A DNA stretch of 64,000 bases from Candidatus Eisenbergiella merdigallinarum. Lineage in GTDB: Bacteria > Bacillota > Clostridia > Lachnospirales > Lachnospiraceae. The DNA lies in NCBI GenBank assembly GCA_019119355.1, contig DWXE01000001.1:62001-126000 (forward strand), in the 5' to 3' direction. The translations under genes and the position numbers were made by a program. Below the pieces are notes generated by a model. That model made no database searches. It was given only the letters and a program-made list of their open reading frames with translations, and was not told the origin of the DNA. Below are positions 1-8,916 of the stretch, piece after piece (positions within the stretch are counted from its first letter, which is position 1; the number at the start of each line of letters is the position of its first letter).

Positions 1-1
1 G

Positions 2-1291
2 CGGCTGGCCTGCCGCGTCCGCCTGGAAGGGCCGTGCCGCATCCGCCTTCTGCGGGAGGAAGCCCCGGAAGTCCTGCTGGAAGCGGAAGTCCGACCCCGG
101 AAGGGAGAGACTTTTTCCCCGCTCTTTCAGACGCTGGGGGCGGCGGTGGACATCGGGACCACTACGCTGGCCGCGTCCCTGTACGATAATGCCGGGCGGA
201 TCGCTCAGGCGGGCCGGGCCAATCCCCAGGCCCGCTTTGGTGCGGACGTGATTTCCAGGATCGAAAAGAGCCTGTCCGGCGAAGGGCGCGCCCTGGCCAA
301 TGCGGTGGCGGAAGGGATCGAAGGGCTGCTGGTAGAGCTGGCGGATTCGGCGGGATGTGCGGCGGATTCCATCGATACGGTGGTGATCGCGGGCAATACG
401 GCCATGCTCTATCTGCTGGCTCAGAGGGATCCCTCTTCTCTGTCCCGGGCGCCCTTTGCGGCGGACTGGCTGGCAGGGGAGTGGAAGGAAGCCGGGGAGC
501 TGGGCTTTCGGCTTCTGAAGGCCAGGATCTATCTGGCTCCCTGCATCTCCGCTTTCGTGGGCGCGGATATCACCGCCGCTCTGCTGGCTGCGGATATGGG
601 ACAGGGCGGCGGAATCCGGATGCTGGCGGATATCGGAACCAACGGAGAGGTGGCGCTGCGAAAGGACGGCCGCCTGTTCTGCTGTTCCACGGCGGCGGGG
701 CCCGCCTTTGAGGGGGCCGGGCTGAGCATGGGAATGCAGGGCCGGCCGGGGGCCATTTCCCACGTGAAAGCGGACGGCGACGGCTTTTCGGTGCAGGTGA
801 TCGGAAACGTCCCGGCGGCGGGCATCTGCGGCAGCGGGGTGATCGACGCGGTCAGCGCCTTAAAGGAGAGCGGGCGGATGGACGAGACCGGCTATCTGGA
901 GGACGGAGAAGTCTGGCTCACGGAACGGGTGAAGCTGACCCAGGAGGACATCCGCAAGGTGCAGCTGGCCAAGAGCGCCATCTGTGCGGGGATGAAGGCC
1001 ATGCTGGACTGGTCCGGCACGAAGCCGGAGGAGCTTTGCGAACTGCTGGTGGCCGGGGGATTCGGAAGCAGCGTCGATCTGGAGCGGGCGGCGGACATCG
1101 GCCTGATCCTGCCCCTTTCGCCCTCCTCCGTCCGGGTCTGCGGAAACGCCGCCCTGGCCGGCGCGGCCATGCTGCTTACCGGGGAAAGAACGATCCGGGA
1201 AGCGAAGGAGCTGGCACAGAGGGCGGAGACGGTGAACCTGGCCGCGAATCCGGTCTTTCAGGAAGCCTATATCGAAGGCATGTATTTTTAA
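2..1291 (+). CDS. Corrinoid-protein reductive activator (RACo-like, ASKHA ATPase), 5' truncated by window edge
   Basis: Reductive activators use ATP to return an inactive Co(II) corrinoid methyltransferase protein to Co(I). The reading frame is open from base 2, so the start lies outside the window; the GTG at 146 is internal. The first codons read RLACRV, which matches the last cysteine ligand of a plant-type 2Fe-2S ferredoxin domain. The ASKHA ATPase domain (DUF4445 type) follows: phosphate-1 motif DIGTTT, then IAGNTAM, ADIGTNGE and AGGFGSS. The gene next door encodes a UroD-like methyltransferase, which fits a corrinoid methyl-transfer locus. About 430 residues are visible, and this family is commonly around 600, so roughly the N-terminal quarter is missing. 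The methyl donor cannot be told from this fragment. Confidence 0.88.
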   Translation, partial: RLACRVRLEGPCRIRLLREEAPEVLLEAEVRPRKGETFSPLFQTLGAAVDIGTTTLAASLYDNAGRIAQAGRANPQARFGADVISRIEKSLSGEGRALANAVAEGIEGLLVELADSAGCAADSIDTVVIAGNTAMLYLLAQRDPSSLSRAPFAADWLAGEWKEAGELGFRLLKARIYLAPCISAFVGADITAALLAADMGQGGGIRMLADIGTNGEVALRKDGRLFCCSTAAGPAFEGAGLSMGMQGRPGAISHVKADGDGFSVQVIGNVPAAGICGSGVIDAVSALKESGRMDETGYLEDGEVWLTERVKLTQEDIRKVQLAKSAICAGMKAMLDWSGTKPEELCELLVAGGFGSSVDLERAADIGLILPLSPSSVRVCGNAALAGAAMLLTGERTIREAKELAQRAETVNLAANPVFQEAYIEGMYF

Positions 1292-1329
1292 AATATGGAG
1301 AGGAAAAGAAGAAAAAGGAGCGAAAACCC

Positions 1330-2325
1330 ATGACCCACAGAGAACGAATGATCAAAACCCTGAAATGCGAGCCCATCGGAGGGCAGGTGCCCACCTTCGA
1401 GCTGGTGTTTTTCCTGACCATGGAAGCGTTCGGAAAAGTGCACCCCTCCCATCGTTTCTACGAGCAGTGGAATCAGATGAGCGATATCGAAAGAAAGCTG
1501 CACATGGACGAGATGGCGCAGCTGTACGTGGACACCGCGAAACGCTACGGCCACAGCGCGATTTTCGTGCATCCCAATCCGGGCGACATCGACAACACCC
1601 AGTGGCTTCTGGAGCTGATCCGGGAAAAGAGCGGGGACGAATATTATATCATGATGCACGGCGATCCCACCTGGTCCATCCCGGACGGGGACAGCATGAT
1701 GGATTTTTCCATGCGCATGTACGAGGAACCCGAAAAGCTCAACGAGGAGTCCCAGAGGCGTCTGGAGCGCTCCCTGGACTTCGCCAGAAAGCTGGACGAG
1801 AGGGGACATCTTCTGGACGGCTTCACCCTCTGCTCTGATTACTGCTTCAACGTCAACCCGTTTTTCAGCCCCGACGCTTTCGATGAGCTGATCGTTCCCT
1901 ACCTGAAGGAAGTGATCGCGGAATACCGGAAAATGGGATATTACACCATCAAGCATACGGACGGAAACATCATGCCGATTTTGAAGCAGATGGCGGACTG
2001 CAAGCCGGATGCCATCCATTCCCTGGATCCCCAGGGCGGAGTTTCCATCCCCGAGGTCAGGAAGATCATCGGGCCGGACATCGCGTTGGTGGGAAATGTG
2101 AACTGCGGCCTTCTGCAGACCGGGACGGACGAAGAGTGCCGGGCCGACGTGCTGCGCGCCCTGCGGGAAGGGATGGCCAACGGGCGGGGATACGTCTTCG
2201 CCACCTCCAACTGCGTCTACACCGGCCTGCCGCTGAGACGTTACGAGATGATGATGGATCTGTGGAAGCAGTACGGCAACTACGACGATTACGAAAAAAA
2301 TTTTGGGGCCGGTGCCCGGGCCTGA
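1330..2325 (+). CDS. Uroporphyrinogen decarboxylase-family methyltransferase (MtaA/CmuA-like)
   Basis: The protein has 331 residues and begins MTHRERMIKTL. The reading frame extends further upstream through the 3' end of the preceding gene, but the ATG at 1330 has an AAGGAG box nine bases before it and gives the usual N-terminus of the family. The sequence carries the UroD fold pattern (GYYTIKHTDGNI, then VGNVNCG and FATSNC near the end). Family members that sit beside corrinoid activators move methyl groups between a substrate or coenzyme and a corrinoid protein; they do not make heme. It lies 38 bp after the activator and is probably cotranscribed. No corrinoid protein gene is inside the window, so the substrate is unknown. 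True uroporphyrinogen decarboxylase is unlikely in this context. Confidence 0.82.
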   Translation: MTHRERMIKTLKCEPIGGQVPTFELVFFLTMEAFGKVHPSHRFYEQWNQMSDIERKLHMDEMAQLYVDTAKRYGHSAIFVHPNPGDIDNTQWLLELIREKSGDEYYIMMHGDPTWSIPDGDSMMDFSMRMYEEPEKLNEESQRRLERSLDFARKLDERGHLLDGFTLCSDYCFNVNPFFSPDAFDELIVPYLKEVIAEYRKMGYYTIKHTDGNIMPILKQMADCKPDAIHSLDPQGGVSIPEVRKIIGPDIALVGNVNCGLLQTGTDEECRADVLRALREGMANGRGYVFATSNCVYTGLPLRRYEMMMDLWKQYGNYDDYEKNFGAGARA

Positions 2326-2363
2326 CCGAATCAGTTTTTTGAAAAATACAGGCTGAAAAAGCG

Positions 2364-2422
2364 AAAAATGGTACAATTTATGATGTTTATGATCTAAAAA
2401 CGTCATGAGTTGTACCATTTTT
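2364..2422. terminator. Hairpin between corrinoid genes and glgC
   Basis: Two perfect 13-base arms, AAAAATGGTACAA (2364-2376) and TTGTACCATTTTT (2410-2422), flank a loop that can pair further. The A-run before and T-run after are typical of an intrinsic terminator. The arms also contain the octamer TGGTACAA that recurs at the glgC -10 region, so a regulatory role is possible. Confidence 0.7.
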
Positions 2423-2493
2423 GTTATGCCGAGAAACGGGAAGGTAAAATGTTGGCAAAATATCACAAAAGACTATCCAATTTCCGCTTTTTA

Positions 2494-2502
2494 TGGTACA
2501 AT
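2494..2502 (+). promoter_or_regulatory. Probable extended -10 promoter of glgC
   Basis: TGG followed by TACAAT (2497-2502) has the TGn extension, about 39 bp before the glgC start. The -35 region is weak. The same string ATGGTACAATTT also occurs at 2368-2379. Confidence 0.45.
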
Positions 2503-2540
2503 TTGAACGTCAGCATTTATACATATCAGGGGGATATATT

Positions 2541-3749
2541 ATGGCAAAAGAAATGATTGCAATGCTCCTTGCCGGCGGTCAGGGGTCCCGCCTTTATGCG
2601 TTGACCCAGAAGCTGGCAAAACCTGCAGTTCCCTTCGGCGGAAAGTATCGGATCATCGACTTTCCGCTGTCGAACTGCGTAAATTCGGGAATCGATACGG
2701 TGGGAATTCTGACCCAGTATCAGCCCATGGTGCTCAATGAGTATATCGGGAACGGACAGCCCTGGGATCTGGACCGCCTGCACGGCGGCGTCCACGTACT
2801 GCCTCCCTATCAGCAGGCATCCGGCTCCGACTGGTATAAGGGAACGGCGAACGCCATCTATCAGAATATCTCGTTTATCGAGCGCTACAATCCGCAGTAT
2901 GTCATCATCCTTTCGGGCGATCAGATCTGCAAGCAGGATTACAGCGATTTCCTTCGCTTCCACAAGGAAAAGGGCGCGGAGTTCTCCGTGGCGGTGATGG
3001 AGGTTCCGTGGGAAGAGGCCTCCCGCTTCGGCCTGATGGTGGCGGACGAGAACGACAAGATTACGGAGTTCCAGGAGAAGCCCAAGAACCCGAAGTCCAA
3101 CCTCGCCTCCATGGGCATCTATATCTTCAACTGGGACGTGCTCCGCAAATATCTGATCGAGGACGAGGCCGATCCGGATTCCGAAAACGACTTCGGCAAC
3201 AACATCATCCCCAATCTGCTCAGGGACGGCAGGAACATGTACGCCTATCACTTCAGCGGCTACTGGAAGGATGTCGGGACCATTTCCTCCCTCTGGGAAG
3301 CCAACATGGAAGTGCTGGATCCGGAGCACAGCGGCATCAACCTGTTCGATGAAAACTGGAAAGTCTACAGCCGCAACAGCGGCATGACCGGCCACAGGAT
3401 CAGCAGCACCGCGGAAGTGGAGAACTCCATGATTACGGACGGCTGCCGCGTGTCGGGCAGCGTGAAGCATTCCATCCTGTTCGCGGGCGTGACCGTGGAA
3501 GAGGGGGCGAAGGTCGAGGATGCGGTCGTCATGGGCGGCACCGTGATCAAGGCCGGCGCTGTGGTGGAACACTGCATCGTGGCGGAGAACGTGGTGATCG
3601 GCGAGAACGCCGTGGTGGGTGCGATGCCCAAAGACGGCGAAAACGGAGTGGCGACGGTGGGCTCCGGCGTCTATATCGGGGACAACGCGAAGGTCGGCCC
3701 CAACGCCATGGTCAACAATAACGTAAAGGATGGTGAAGAACAATGGTAA
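2541..3749 (+). CDS. glgC: Glucose-1-phosphate adenylyltransferase, catalytic subunit
   Basis: Makes ADP-glucose from glucose-1-phosphate and ATP, the committed step of glycogen synthesis. The protein has 402 residues. The nucleotide-binding signature [15 protein letters not shown] and the lysine-containing [11 protein letters not shown] lie near the N-terminus; FQEKPKNP and GYWKDVGT follow, and a left-handed beta-helix of hexapeptide repeats fills the C-terminal third. The frame extends upstream, but the ATG at 2541 follows AGGGGG with good spacing and begins at MAKEMIAML. It overlaps glgD by seven bases, so the two are translationally coupled and probably form a GlgCD heteromer as in other Firmicutes. 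The branching enzyme gene is 45 kb away in this window. Confidence 0.96.
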   Translation: MAKEMIAMLLAGGQGSRLYALTQKLAKPAVPFGGKYRIIDFPLSNCVNSGIDTVGILTQYQPMVLNEYIGNGQPWDLDRLHGGVHVLPPYQQASGSDWYKGTANAIYQNISFIERYNPQYVIILSGDQICKQDYSDFLRFHKEKGAEFSVAVMEVPWEEASRFGLMVADENDKITEFQEKPKNPKSNLASMGIYIFNWDVLRKYLIEDEADPDSENDFGNNIIPNLLRDGRNMYAYHFSGYWKDVGTISSLWEANMEVLDPEHSGINLFDENWKVYSRNSGMTGHRISSTAEVENSMITDGCRVSGSVKHSILFAGVTVEEGAKVEDAVVMGGTVIKAGAVVEHCIVAENVVIGENAVVGAMPKDGENGVATVGSGVYIGDNAKVGPNAMVNNNVKDGEEQW

Positions 3750-4885
3750 ACTCCAATGCAGATGCGCTGGGCATCATTTTCCCCAACAGCTACGATTCAC
3801 TCGTTCCGGAACTTGTCAGCGAACGTCTGATGGCTTCCATCCCCTTTGCGGGCCGTTACCGCATGGTGGACTTCATCCTGTCCAGCATGGTGAACTGCGG
3901 GATCGACAACATCTCCATCATCGTGCGCAAGAACTACCATTCCCTGATGGATCATCTGGGATCCGGGCGCGCCTGGGATCTGGTGCGCAAGAACGGCGGA
4001 CTCAATATCGTTCCTCCCTATGCGGAGAAGACGGTGAAGGTTTTCAGCGGCCGCGTGGACGCGCTGGCCAGCGTTCTGGACTTTTTGAAGGACCAGAAAG
4101 AGGAATACGTGGTGATGTCCGACCCCAATATCGCGGCGAACTTCGACTTCAAGGCGATGCTGCAGGCCCACATCGACAGCGGCGCGGACGTGACCGTGGT
4201 CTATGCGGAGGATGAGATCCCCGCGGGGATGAAGAAACCCGAAACCGTCAACAGGGAGCTGTATTATACGCTGGATCTGGACGGGACGCGGGTGAAGAAG
4301 ATCGGGATCAATTCCGATCAGGACGGGGTGCAGAACCTGTCCATGAATATTTACGTGATCTCCAGAACCCTTCTGATCGATCTGATTAAGGAGGCCTATG
4401 TGCAGGGCTACGCCCATTTCGGCAGGGACGTGCTGTCCCGCCAGTTAAACGAGCTGAACGTTCAGGCGTACCGGTTCGACGGATACAAGGCCCGCATCAG
4501 CGACATGAAGAGCTACTTCGACGAGAACATGAAGCTTCTGGTGGATGAGAACCTGGACGGGCTGTTTTCCGGCAATCCGATCTATACGAAGGTCAGGGAC
4601 GACAACCCCACCCGCTATATCAACGGGGCGAAGGCGAAGAACATCATGGCCGCTGACGGCTGCGTCATCGAGGGCGAAGTGGAGAACAGCGTGCTGTTTA
4701 AGGGCGTGAAGATCGGCAAGGGCGCGAAGGTGAAAAACTGCGTGCTCATGCAGGACACCGTAGTGGGAGAGAACGTCAGCCTGGAATATATCATCACGGA
4801 TAAGAACGTGACGATCACGGAGGGCAAGGAGCTGAGAGGGACGGATTCCTTCCCGGTTTACGTGGCGAAACTGGAAGTGGTTTAA
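3743..4885 (+). CDS. glgD: GlgD, paralogous subunit of ADP-glucose pyrophosphorylase
   Basis: The protein has 380 residues and resembles GlgC in fold but has lost the GGxGxRL nucleotide loop; the region instead begins [16 protein letters not shown]. The family is known as a regulatory partner that raises GlgC activity. It keeps [15 protein letters not shown] and the [17 protein letters not shown] segment, and ends in hexapeptide-repeat beta-helix turns ([23 protein letters not shown]). The start overlaps the last codons of glgC, which implies matched expression. A likely terminator follows at once. Confidence 0.93.
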   Translation: MVNSNADALGIIFPNSYDSLVPELVSERLMASIPFAGRYRMVDFILSSMVNCGIDNISIIVRKNYHSLMDHLGSGRAWDLVRKNGGLNIVPPYAEKTVKVFSGRVDALASVLDFLKDQKEEYVVMSDPNIAANFDFKAMLQAHIDSGADVTVVYAEDEIPAGMKKPETVNRELYYTLDLDGTRVKKIGINSDQDGVQNLSMNIYVISRTLLIDLIKEAYVQGYAHFGRDVLSRQLNELNVQAYRFDGYKARISDMKSYFDENMKLLVDENLDGLFSGNPIYTKVRDDNPTRYINGAKAKNIMAADGCVIEGEVENSVLFKGVKIGKGAKVKNCVLMQDTVVGENVSLEYIITDKNVTITEGKELRGTDSFPVYVAKLEVV

Positions 4886-4893
4886 GGACGACA

Positions 4894-4942
4894 GGGGGCA
4901 GCGTGCCCGGGCAGTACGCCTGCGGTTGCTGCCCTCTCTTTT
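4894..4942 (+). terminator. Terminator after glgCD
   Basis: GGGCAGC (4896-4902) pairs with GCTGCCC (4928-4934), followed by TCTCTTTT. The long loop contains smaller GC pairings. Confidence 0.6.
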
Positions 4943-4951
4943 GAATGGATA

Positions 4952-4980
4952 TTGACACAGTGTCAGAACGGTGCTACAGT
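4952..4980 (+). promoter_or_regulatory. Promoter of the aldo/keto reductase pair with overlapping dyad operator
   Basis: TTGACA (4952-4957), a 17-base spacer and TACAGT (4975-4980) form a good sigma-A promoter. The perfect 13-base dyad TGACACAGTGTCA (4953-4965) covers the -35 box. A repressor bound there would block polymerase; TetR-family proteins use sites of this shape, but no such gene is adjacent. Confidence 0.7.
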
Positions 4981-5026
4981 ATCGTTGCGGATCGTTGCAG
5001 ATTATGGAAGGAAAACAGGAGGAAGC

Positions 5027-6121
5027 ATGGAATACAGAGTTCATCGGAGAACAGGAGATTCGATCAGCGCCATCGGGATCGGGACCGGCCCCGTTTTCGA
5101 GGCGTCGGAGAAGGAGGGCGTGGGCGCTTTTGCCTACGCCTGCGAGCGCGGCGTCAATTTTGTGGATTTCGCCACGGCCGGGGCGAAGACCTTCGAATAC
5201 GCGGGGAGAGCGCTGGCCTGCGTGCGCGAAAAGATGCTGTATCAGGTTCATTTCGGGGCCAATTATGAGACCGGGGAATACGGCTGGACGACGGAGCTGG
5301 AGACGGTGAAGCGCCAGGTGGACTGGCAGATGAAGGAGCTGAAAACGGACTATATCGATTTCGGCTTCATCCACTGCCTGGACTCCCCTTCGGACTGGAT
5401 GGCTTATCGGGAAAACGGGGTGCTGGACTTCCTGCTGGAAATGAAGAAGGCGGGAGCGGTGCGCCATATCGGGCTGTCTTCCCATACGCCGTCCCTGGCA
5501 GGGGAGGTGCTGGATACGGGGCTGGTGGATCAGCTGATGTTTTCCATCAATCCCGGATACGACTGCCAGTACGGGGAGTACGCCAACGGCAGCGCGGGGG
5601 AGCGGATGGATCTCTACCGGCGCTGCGAGGCCGGAGGAATCGGCATTTCCGTTATGAAGCCCTTCTCCGGCGGGCAGCTTTTGAACGCCGGGACTTCCCC
5701 CTTCGGGCGGGCGCTGACGAAATATCAGTGCATCCAGTACGCCCTGGATAAGCCCGGCGTGCTCACCGTCCTGCCCGGAATACGGAATCTGGAGGATATG
5801 AAGGAAGCGCTGGGATTTTTTGACGCCTCTCCGGAAGAGAAGGATTATTCCGTTCTGGGCACGTTCGCCCCGAAGGACGTGAGCGGCGTCTGCGTTTACT
5901 GCAACCACTGCCAGCCCTGTCCCGCGGGCCTCAACGTGGGCCTGATCAACAAGTATTACGACCTGGCGAAGATGGGGGACGCGCTGGCCGCGGACCATTA
6001 CGCGAAGCTGGAGAAAAAGGCGTCGGACTGCGTTTCCTGCGGCCACTGCGACCAAAGGTGCCCCTTCCACGTGGCGCAGGCGGAAAGGATGCGGGAGATC
6101 GCGGCGTATTTTGTACGATGA
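5027..6121 (+). CDS. Aldo/keto reductase-like protein with C-terminal 4Fe-4S ferredoxin domain
   Basis: The protein has 364 residues: an aldo/keto reductase barrel (about 1-275), then two four-cysteine clusters (C289, C292, C295, C298 and C335, C338, C341, C345). Of the usual AKR tetrad, the Asp (D47 in NFVDFATA) and the His (H116 in FGFIHCLD) are present. The positions where Tyr and Lys normally stand read AGAKT and YQVHFG, so those two residues appear to be missing. The domain pair suggests electron transfer through Fe-S clusters and not plain NADPH hydride chemistry, but the substrate is unknown. The frame opens upstream; ATG 5027 is chosen because AGGAGG precedes it. The downstream neighbour is a canonical AKR 20 bp away. 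Confidence 0.85.
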   Translation: MEYRVHRRTGDSISAIGIGTGPVFEASEKEGVGAFAYACERGVNFVDFATAGAKTFEYAGRALACVREKMLYQVHFGANYETGEYGWTTELETVKRQVDWQMKELKTDYIDFGFIHCLDSPSDWMAYRENGVLDFLLEMKKAGAVRHIGLSSHTPSLAGEVLDTGLVDQLMFSINPGYDCQYGEYANGSAGERMDLYRRCEAGGIGISVMKPFSGGQLLNAGTSPFGRALTKYQCIQYALDKPGVLTVLPGIRNLEDMKEALGFFDASPEEKDYSVLGTFAPKDVSGVCVYCNHCQPCPAGLNVGLINKYYDLAKMGDALAADHYAKLEKKASDCVSCGHCDQRCPFHVAQAERMREIAAYFVR

Positions 6122-6141
6122 CGAAAGGAGAAAAATCGCGC

Positions 6142-7176
6142 ATGAAATACACGAAACTGGGCAAATCGGACCTGACCGTTTCCCGCATCTGCATGGGGTG
6201 CATGGGGTTCGGGGACGCGAAGAACGGACAGCACAGCTGGACGCTGGACGAGGAGAATTCCAGACGGATCATCCGGCGGGGGCTGGAACTGGGCGTGAAC
6301 TTTTTCGACACCGCCATCGGATATCAGGGAGGGACCAGCGAACAGTATCTGGGCCGGGCGCTGAAGGATTTCGCGAAGCGCCAGGACGTGGTGGTGGCCA
6401 CCAAATTCCTGCCCCGCACGGCGGCGGAGATCGAAGCGGGCGTTTCCGGGCAGGAGCACATCCAAAGGTCCGTGGATACCAGCTTAAAAAACCTGGGGAT
6501 GGATTACGTGGATCTCTACATCTACCACATGTGGGACTATGAAACGCCCCTTTACGATATCATGGACGGGCTCAACCGGATCGTGAAGGCGGGGAAGGCC
6601 CGCTATGCGGGCATTTCCAACTGCTTCGCCTATCAGCTGGCGAAGGCCAACGCCCTGGCCGAAAAAGAGGGCTTCCCGAAATTCGTCTCCGTACAGAGCC
6701 ACTACAACCTGATCTTCCGGGAAGAGGAACGGGAGATGGCGAAGCTGTGCGCCCAGGACGAGATCGCCATGACGCCCTACAGCGCGCTGGCGGGCGGCCG
6801 CCTGTCCAGGAGCCCCGGGGAGACCTCGAAGCGGCTGGAAGAGGACGATTACGCCCGGCTCAAATACGACGCCACCGCGGAGCAGGACGCCGTCATCATC
6901 CGGCGGGTGGAGGAACTGGCAAAAAGGCGGGACGTGACCATGACGGAGGTCTCCCTGGCCTGGCTTCTGACCAGGACGACCTCGCCCGTGGCCGGGGCCA
7001 CGAAGCTTCATCATGTGGAGGCCGCCGCGAAGGCGGTGGAACTGTCCCTTTCGCCGGAGGAAACCGCGTATCTGGAAGAGGCGTATGTGCCGCACAGGCT
7101 GGTGGGCGTGATGGCGCAGAACACGCCGGAGGCGTCCGGACAGCCCCACGTCTGGTTTTCCGGGAAGTCCCGCTGA
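6142..7176 (+). CDS. Aldo/keto reductase
   Basis: NAD(P)H-dependent oxidoreductase of 344 residues with all four catalytic residues visible: Asp in FFDTAIGY, Tyr in the same motif, Lys in VVATKF and His in LYIYHMWD. It starts at MKYTKLGKSDLTVSRI. An in-frame ATG at 6118 overlaps the previous stop, but the AAAGGAG box at 6124-6130 favours the start at 6142. It is almost certainly cotranscribed with the Fe-S reductase before it, and so controlled by the same dyad operator. The substrate cannot be read from sequence. Its stop codon falls inside a short tandem repeat. Confidence 0.92.
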   Translation: MKYTKLGKSDLTVSRICMGCMGFGDAKNGQHSWTLDEENSRRIIRRGLELGVNFFDTAIGYQGGTSEQYLGRALKDFAKRQDVVVATKFLPRTAAEIEAGVSGQEHIQRSVDTSLKNLGMDYVDLYIYHMWDYETPLYDIMDGLNRIVKAGKARYAGISNCFAYQLAKANALAEKEGFPKFVSVQSHYNLIFREEEREMAKLCAQDEIAMTPYSALAGGRLSRSPGETSKRLEEDDYARLKYDATAEQDAVIIRRVEELAKRRDVTMTEVSLAWLLTRTTSPVAGATKLHHVEAAAKAVELSLSPEETAYLEEAYVPHRLVGVMAQNTPEASGQPHVWFSGKSR

Positions 7177-7202
7177 AAGGGGATTTCGCTGAAAGGGAAT
7201 TT
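7171..7202. repeat. Tandem duplication, 2 x 16 bp
   Basis: CGCTGAAAGGGGATTT (7171-7186) is followed directly by CGCTGAAAGGGAATTT (7187-7202), with one difference. The first copy contains the stop codon of the reductase and the second reaches the end of the convergent gene. Confidence 0.8.
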
Positions 7203-7642
7203 CATGGAGAGGGAGCCTGGCGCTTCCGGAATTCGCCCCCGTTTTTCTCCCTCCCTCCCATGATCACCCGCTCGAACAGAAGGCCGATGCAAAACCAGGC
7301 CGGCGCGTAGTCCAGCCGGATGAGCCTGCGCACGTTCCAGCCGGAGCGGGAGTAGCACCAGGGGCATTGGCCCCTCCTTTGCAGGAAGCGTCCGCTGACG
7401 AATTCTGCGGAAAAAATGCAGAGCATGTAGACCAGGCCGCGCACGGCCCAGTGAAAGCCGGACAGCAGGATGCACAGCGGCCGCAGCAGGCAGGCCGCCC
7501 CGTAAATGGGGAACATGAAGAGGGACGTGTGGCCGGTGAGGGTGGGCTCCCTCCTGCGAAACGCCTCCAGGGACGTCACCAGGATTTCCAGACACCAGCC
7601 GATGACGCCGCATTTGACAAAATCTTTACTCAACTTTTTCAT
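7202..7642 (-). CDS. Membrane protein, putative ABC-transporter permease family (CmpB-like)
   Basis: About 146 residues starting MKKLSKDFVKCGVIGWCLE; an upstream ATG at 7678 would add 12. Neither has a convincing ribosome binding site, so the start is uncertain. It has an N-terminal segment with GWCLEI, the conserved-looking FMFPIYGAACLL, and three or four hydrophobic stretches. The pattern resembles the small putative permease family PF06541; that assignment is from memory of the pattern and the role is unknown. It runs opposite to all neighbours and shares the intergenic region with pheA. The C-terminus is hydrophilic. Confidence 0.68.
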   Translation of the reverse strand: MKKLSKDFVKCGVIGWCLEILVTSLEAFRRREPTLTGHTSLFMFPIYGAACLLRPLCILLSGFHWAVRGLVYMLCIFSAEFVSGRFLQRRGQCPWCYSRSGWNVRRLIRLDYAPAWFCIGLLFERVIMGGREKNGGEFRKRQAPSP

Positions 7643-7682
7643 GGGATTAGTGTGGACATAACTTCTTTTTTTATACATTTTG

Positions 7683-7691
7683 TGGTATCAT
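7683..7691 (+). promoter_or_regulatory. Possible extended -10 promoter of pheA
   Basis: TGG TATCAT (-10 at 7686-7691) with the TGn extension lies about 50 bp before pheA. The -35 (TTCTTT, 7663-7668) is weak. Confidence 0.4.
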
Positions 7692-7742
7692 GGTAAAAAT
7701 ATCGGGCCGGGGCACAACAGGCCCGTGCGGGAGGAAGAAGTT

Positions 7743-8867
7743 ATGGATCTGAATGAGCTTCGGGGACAGATCGATTCCATCGACGAACAGATCGTGCGGC
7801 TGTACGAGGAGCGGATGGACGTCTGCAGGCAGGTTGCGGAATATAAGATCGAAACCGGGAAAAAAATATACGACCGGGTCAGGGAAGAGGAGAAGCTGGC
7901 AAAAGCCAGGGAAATGGCGCACAGCGATTTCACGGCCCGGGGGATCGGGGAGCTGTTCGAGCAGATCATGTCCATGAGCCGCAAGCTGCAGTATCAGCTG
8001 CTGACGGAAAAGGGACAGACGGGACGGCTGCCCTTTTTTGCCGTGGATGAGCTGTATGCCGGGAAGGTGCGGGTCGTTTTCCAGGGAGCGGAGGGCGCCT
8101 ATTCCCAGGCGGCCATGATGCGATATTTCGGGGAGCAGATCGACAGCGTCCAGGTGGACACGTTCCGGGACGCCATGGGGGCGCTGGAAGAGGGGCGGGC
8201 GGATTTCGCCGTTCTTCCCATCGAGAACTCCACGGCGGGGATCGTCAGCGAGATTTACGACCTGCTGGTGGAGTTTGAAAACTACATCGTGGGGGAACAG
8301 ATCATAAAGATCGAGCACTGCCTGCTGGGCGTGCCGGGCGCGTCCCTGTCCGACATCAGGACGGTGTATTCCCATCCCCAGTCCCTGATGCAGAGCTCCC
8401 GGTTTCTTGCCGCCCACAGCTGGCAGCAGGTTTCCATGAAAAACAACGCCTTCGCCGCCCGGAAGGTGGCGGAGGACGGGCGGTTGGATCAGGCGGCCGT
8501 GGCCAGCGAGTACGCAGGGAAGATTTACGGGCTTCGCGTGCTGCAAAAGCCGGTGAACAACGTGTCCACGAATTCCACCCGCTTTATCATCGTGACGAAC
8601 CAGAAGATATTCCGCCGGGACGCCGGAAAGGTGAGCATCTGCTTCGAAGTTCCCCATGAGAGCGGCTCCCTCTACCAGATGCTGTCCCACTTCATCTACA
8701 ACCACATCAACATGACGAAGATCGAGAGCCGGCCCATCGAGGGAAGGGCCTGGGAGTATCGATTCTTCGTGGACTTCGAGGGGAATCTGGCGGACGGAGC
8801 GGTGAAAAACGCGCTGCGCGGCCTGCGGGAAGAAGCGTCTTCCCTGAAGATTCTGGGAAACTATTGA
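7743..8867 (+). CDS. pheA: Bifunctional chorismate mutase / prephenate dehydratase (P-protein)
   Basis: Converts chorismate to prephenate and then to phenylpyruvate for phenylalanine synthesis. The protein has 374 residues in the standard order. The AroQ chorismate mutase occupies about 1-85 (MDLNELRGQIDSIDEQIVRLYEER pattern). Prephenate dehydratase occupies about 100-285, with VFQGAEGAYSQ, LPIENSTAG and the active-site STRF. A C-terminal ACT domain from about 295 carries GSLYQMLSHF and the ESRP phenylalanine-binding motif, so feedback inhibition is expected. Start at ATG 7743 after GGGAGGAAG. It may head the polyphosphate gene run, 49 bp before the DUF815 ATPase gene. Confidence 0.95.
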   Translation: MDLNELRGQIDSIDEQIVRLYEERMDVCRQVAEYKIETGKKIYDRVREEEKLAKAREMAHSDFTARGIGELFEQIMSMSRKLQYQLLTEKGQTGRLPFFAVDELYAGKVRVVFQGAEGAYSQAAMMRYFGEQIDSVQVDTFRDAMGALEEGRADFAVLPIENSTAGIVSEIYDLLVEFENYIVGEQIIKIEHCLLGVPGASLSDIRTVYSHPQSLMQSSRFLAAHSWQQVSMKNNAFAARKVAEDGRLDQAAVASEYAGKIYGLRVLQKPVNNVSTNSTRFIIVTNQKIFRRDAGKVSICFEVPHESGSLYQMLSHFIYNHINMTKIESRPIEGRAWEYRFFVDFEGNLADGAVKNALRGLREEASSLKILGNY

Positions 8868-8916
8868 AGAAAACGGGAAATGATACGGTAAGAGCGCTTC
8901 GCACAGGGAGGAAAAG

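Noticed and set aside
1288-6070. Long antisense frames over the methyltransferase, glgC, glgD and reductase genes (for example 392, 405 and 541 codons)
   Set aside because: They lie opposite confidently identified genes, have His/Pro/Arg/Val-rich composition typical of complements of GC-rich genes, and lack ribosome binding sites.
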